Shown piece by piece: positions 15,388 to 16,888 of a DNA stretch of 16,888 bases. Source of the stretch: Zoogloeaceae bacterium. Its GTDB lineage: Bacteria > Pseudomonadota > Gammaproteobacteria > Burkholderiales > Rhodocyclaceae. A program made the translations under genes and the position numbers. Under the pieces are notes generated by a model. The model ran no database searches, was not told the origin of the DNA, and saw nothing but the letters and a program-made list of their open reading frames with translations. The stretch lies in NCBI GenBank assembly GCA_031259605.1, contig JAIRLE010000154.1, positions 1-16,888 on the forward strand, in the 5' to 3' direction. Every line of letters starts with the position of its first letter. Positions within the stretch are counted from its first letter, which is position 1.

Positions 15388-16194
15388 ATGAACATTCTCC
15401 AGAAAATTCTCGCTGCCAAGCCGGAAGAAGTCGCGGCAGCCCGCGCGCGCGTTCCGCTTGCCGAACTCCGGGCGCAAGCGCGGGACATGCCTCCGGCGCG
15501 AGACTTTGTTCATGCCCTGCGCGCGCGCGCCGACCGGAAAAAAGCTGCCGTGATCGCCGAAATCAAGAAGGCCAGCCCGTCGCAAGGGGTCATCCGTCCC
15601 GATTTTCGTCCCGCCGACATCGCCCGCTCCTACGCCCGCCACGGCGCGGCCTGCCTTTCCGTGCTTACCGACAGGAACTATTTCCAGGGCGCGCCCGAAT
15701 ACCTGAAGGCCGCCCGCGCCGTCGCGTCCCTGCCGGTCTTGCGCAAGGATTTTCTCGTCGACGCCTACCAGATCCACGAAGCGAGAGTCATGGGCGCGGA
15801 CGCCATCCTCCTCATCGTCGCCGCGCTCACGGATACGCAGATGCAGGATTTTGCGGGCATCGCGCAGGAGATGGGCATGGCGGTGCTCGTGGAATCGCAC
15901 GACAGCGCGGAGTTAACGCGAGCGCTGCGGCTCGACACGCCCCTGATCGGCATCAACAACCGCAATCTGCGCACCTTTGCAGTCGATCTGGAAACCACCT
16001 GGTCGCAGCTTCCCCGCATCCCGCCAGACCGCCTGGTCATTTCCGAGAGCGGCATCCGCACGCCCGAGGACGTACGGGCCATGCGGGACAAGGGCGTCTT
16101 CGCCTTTTTGGTCGGCGAAGCTTTCATGCGCGCACAGGGGGAGCCAGGAATGGAGATGGCGCGGTTATTCGGGACGGACGACAAAGGAGGGTAA
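15388..16194 (+). CDS. trpC: TrpC, indole-3-glycerol phosphate synthase
   Basis: TrpC closes and decarboxylates carboxyphenylamino-deoxyribulose phosphate to indole-3-glycerol phosphate, the fourth step of tryptophan synthesis. The 268-residue product is a monofunctional TIM barrel (no fused TrpF). Conserved elements are AEIKKASPSQG with E58 and K60 at the active site, ACLSVLTD, PVLRKDF (the general-acid lysine), GINNRNL and ISESGI near the phosphate site. Length is typical for betaproteobacteria. The ATG at 15388 has no purine-rich Shine-Dalgarno (a CTGTCC tract precedes it); an internal alternative start is unlikely because MNILQKILA matches the family N terminus. The gene is separated from trpD by the repeat zone and followed by inverted repeat copy D, starting 27 bp after the stop. 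Confidence 0.95.
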   Translation: MNILQKILAAKPEEVAAARARVPLAELRAQARDMPPARDFVHALRARADRKKAAVIAEIKKASPSQGVIRPDFRPADIARSYARHGAACLSVLTDRNYFQGAPEYLKAARAVASLPVLRKDFLVDAYQIHEARVMGADAILLIVAALTDTQMQDFAGIAQEMGMAVLVESHDSAELTRALRLDTPLIGINNRNLRTFAVDLETTWSQLPRIPPDRLVISESGIRTPEDVRAMRDKGVFAFLVGEAFMRAQGEPGMEMARLFGTDDKGG

Positions 16195-16220
16195 TCTCCA
16201 AAGGCGCATGGCACACTCTT

Positions 16221-16379
16221 TCATCGTAAAACGAACTCCGGGTTGAAACCCCGCCCGCAAGAAAGGCGCGAAGGTTGAGACCCCGGCCGCGGCCGGGGTT
16301 TCGACCGTCGCCATTCTCGAGGGGAGAGAAACCCCTTCCCAATGGAGTTAGACCGACAGCCCTGAAGGGCTGTCGCTAA
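16221..16379 (-). repeat. Dispersed structured repeat, copy D (inverted, about 159 bp)
   Basis: On the - strand this reads as copies A and B do: the hairpin CGACAGCCC/TTCA/GGGCTGTCG, then CTCCATTGGGAAGG, the GAAACCCCG arm and the GGAG-N11-ATGA-like 3' end (TCATCGTAAAA on the + strand at 16221). It shares the CTCCATT variant with copy A. The left arm of the central hairpin has changed (GGCCGCGGCC in place of GGCCGTAAGAA), which accounts for the small length difference and disturbs the reading frame that is open in copies A and B. Confidence 0.88.
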
Positions 16380-16504
16380 TCGTTCCCTGCCCCAATTACG
16401 CATGATTCGATACGTCGGCCATGTCCGGCGCGTCAGCGGGCATATACATGCCGTCACTTTTATCTTAGACTTACCCCTTTCTTCTGGCGGGAACGGGAGA
16501 GTGG

Positions 16505-16532
16505 AAAGGCGGCGCGTGCCGCCGTTTTGTTT
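16505..16532 (+). terminator. Rho-independent terminator-like hairpin in the argD leader
   Basis: GGCGGC at 16508-16513 pairs with GCCGCC at 16518-16523 around GCGT and is followed by GTTTTGTTT; AAA precedes the stem. This is the only classical intrinsic terminator shape in the window. It lies 314 bp after trpC and ends about 52 bp before the argD ATG, so it may end the trp transcript, end an unseen RNA, or act as an attenuator. Confidence 0.6.
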
Positions 16533-16584
16533 CTGATTGACCCTGTTTTTTCGTCAAGGCAAAAGCACAAGGATAGAATTTTCT

Positions 16585-16888
16585 ATGTCGCATCTGATGA
16601 ATACCTACAACCGTCAGCCGGTGACATTTTCCCACGGCGAGGGTTGTTATCTGACGGATGGCGAGGGGCAGGTTTATCTGGACGCGCTGGCCGGAATTGC
16701 GGTCAATACCCTGGGGCATGCGCATCCCGAATTCGTTGCCGCGCTGGCGGAACAGGCGGGAAAACTGCTGCACGTCTCCAATGTCTATCGCATTTCGCAA
16801 CAGGAGACGCTGGCGGATTTGCTGGCAGCGCGTTCTGGCTTGACCGAGGTCTTTTTCTGCAATTCCGGTTGCGAGGCGAACGAGGCGG
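16585..16888 (+). CDS. argD: ArgD, acetylornithine aminotransferase (3'-truncated by the window)
   Basis: ArgD is a PLP-dependent class III aminotransferase that converts N-acetylglutamate semialdehyde to N-acetylornithine in arginine synthesis; many also accept succinyl-diaminopimelate for lysine. The first 101 codons are visible and match the N-terminal third: MNTYNRQPVTFSHGEG, YLTDGEGQVYLDALAGIAV, TLGHAHPEFV, HVSNVYRI and FFCNSGCEANEA. The last of these binds the cofactor phosphate. Cys stands where many homologues have Ala (NSGAEANE). The PLP lysine lies beyond the window. The ATG at 16585 has AGGA at 16570-16573, 11 bases upstream. The window ends inside the coding frame. A related transaminase of the same class is possible but the early motifs fit ArgD best. 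Confidence 0.9.
   Translation, partial: MSHLMNTYNRQPVTFSHGEGCYLTDGEGQVYLDALAGIAVNTLGHAHPEFVAALAEQAGKLLHVSNVYRISQQETLADLLAARSGLTEVFFCNSGCEANEA

Larger units (their letters stand above)
16195..16584. other. Gene-less interval between trpC and argD
   Basis: The 390-bp stretch holds inverted repeat copy D (16221-16379), then about 125 bp in which I see no gene or clear promoter, then a terminator-like hairpin (16505-16532) and the argD leader. Short open frames crossing it on the - strand are translations of the repeat. A 7-codon frame at 16448-16468 (ATG to TAG) has nothing to support it. Confidence 0.6.

Noticed and set aside
15191..15391. 66-codon open frame between trpD and trpC
   Set aside because: It is made of the hairpin repeat, repeat copy C and the CTGTCC tract; no protein-like features.
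16124..16342. 72-codon - strand frame over repeat copy D
   Set aside because: It is a translation of the repeat continuing into antisense trpC.
1..16888. CRISPR array, tRNA, rRNA, integrase or insertion sequence
   Set aside because: No regularly spaced direct repeats, no RNA gene signatures and no transposase or integrase motifs were seen; the RM pair has no mobility gene beside it.

Overview
The window looks like the chromosome of a GC-rich betaproteobacterium; a member of Rhodocyclales or a neighbouring order is my best guess. The guess rests on protein character (a betaproteobacterial-type class I Orn/Lys/Arg decarboxylase, System I cytochrome c maturation proteins, DciA and an M23 peptidase in divergent pairing, MnmC) and on hand-counted G+C of about 62-63% in trpG and trpD. 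There are twelve complete genes and two partial ones at the ends; all are on the + strand except dciA.

Layout. (1) 1-1964: 3' part of a PLP-dependent amino acid decarboxylase. (2) 2028-3857: a ccmH-ccmI pair flanked by two direct, equal-length (161 bp) copies of a dispersed structured repeat. (3) 3854-4741: a signal-peptide-bearing ATP-dependent DNA ligase (LigE type) whose start codon and Shine-Dalgarno lie inside the second repeat copy. (4) 4913-8534: an RND efflux permease with a NADAR-family protein directly behind it. (5) 8594-9991: dciA (- strand) and an M23 peptidase, with start codons only 12 bp apart. (6) 10012-11937: mnmC. (7) 11985-16194: a tryptophan cluster, trpG, trpD and trpC, interrupted by a type II restriction-modification system. 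(8) 16195-16888: an inverted repeat copy, a terminator-like hairpin and the start of argD.

The most striking feature is the restriction-modification system inside the trp cluster. trpG overlaps the methyltransferase start by ATGA, the methyltransferase overlaps the endonuclease start by ATGA, and trpD begins 44 bp after the endonuclease. The 203-residue endonuclease resembles BstYI closely and keeps the D119-E128-Q130 active-site spacing of the BglII/BstYI group, so the predicted target is RGATCY. The two genes have about 50% G+C by hand count against about 62-63% in their trp neighbours, which points to horizontal acquisition followed by seamless integration into an amino-acid operon. No controller (C) gene is visible, so translational coupling and the trp transcript may set expression.

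The second theme is the dispersed repeat: two direct full copies, one truncated copy and one inverted copy. Its 5' hairpin shows a compensatory A-T to G-C change between copies, and its 3' end carries an SD-like sequence followed by ATG. The copies bracket ccmHI (direct orientation) and trpC (inverted orientation) and so shape the architecture of the window. trpE, the rest of the ccm genes and RND partner genes are not present in this window.
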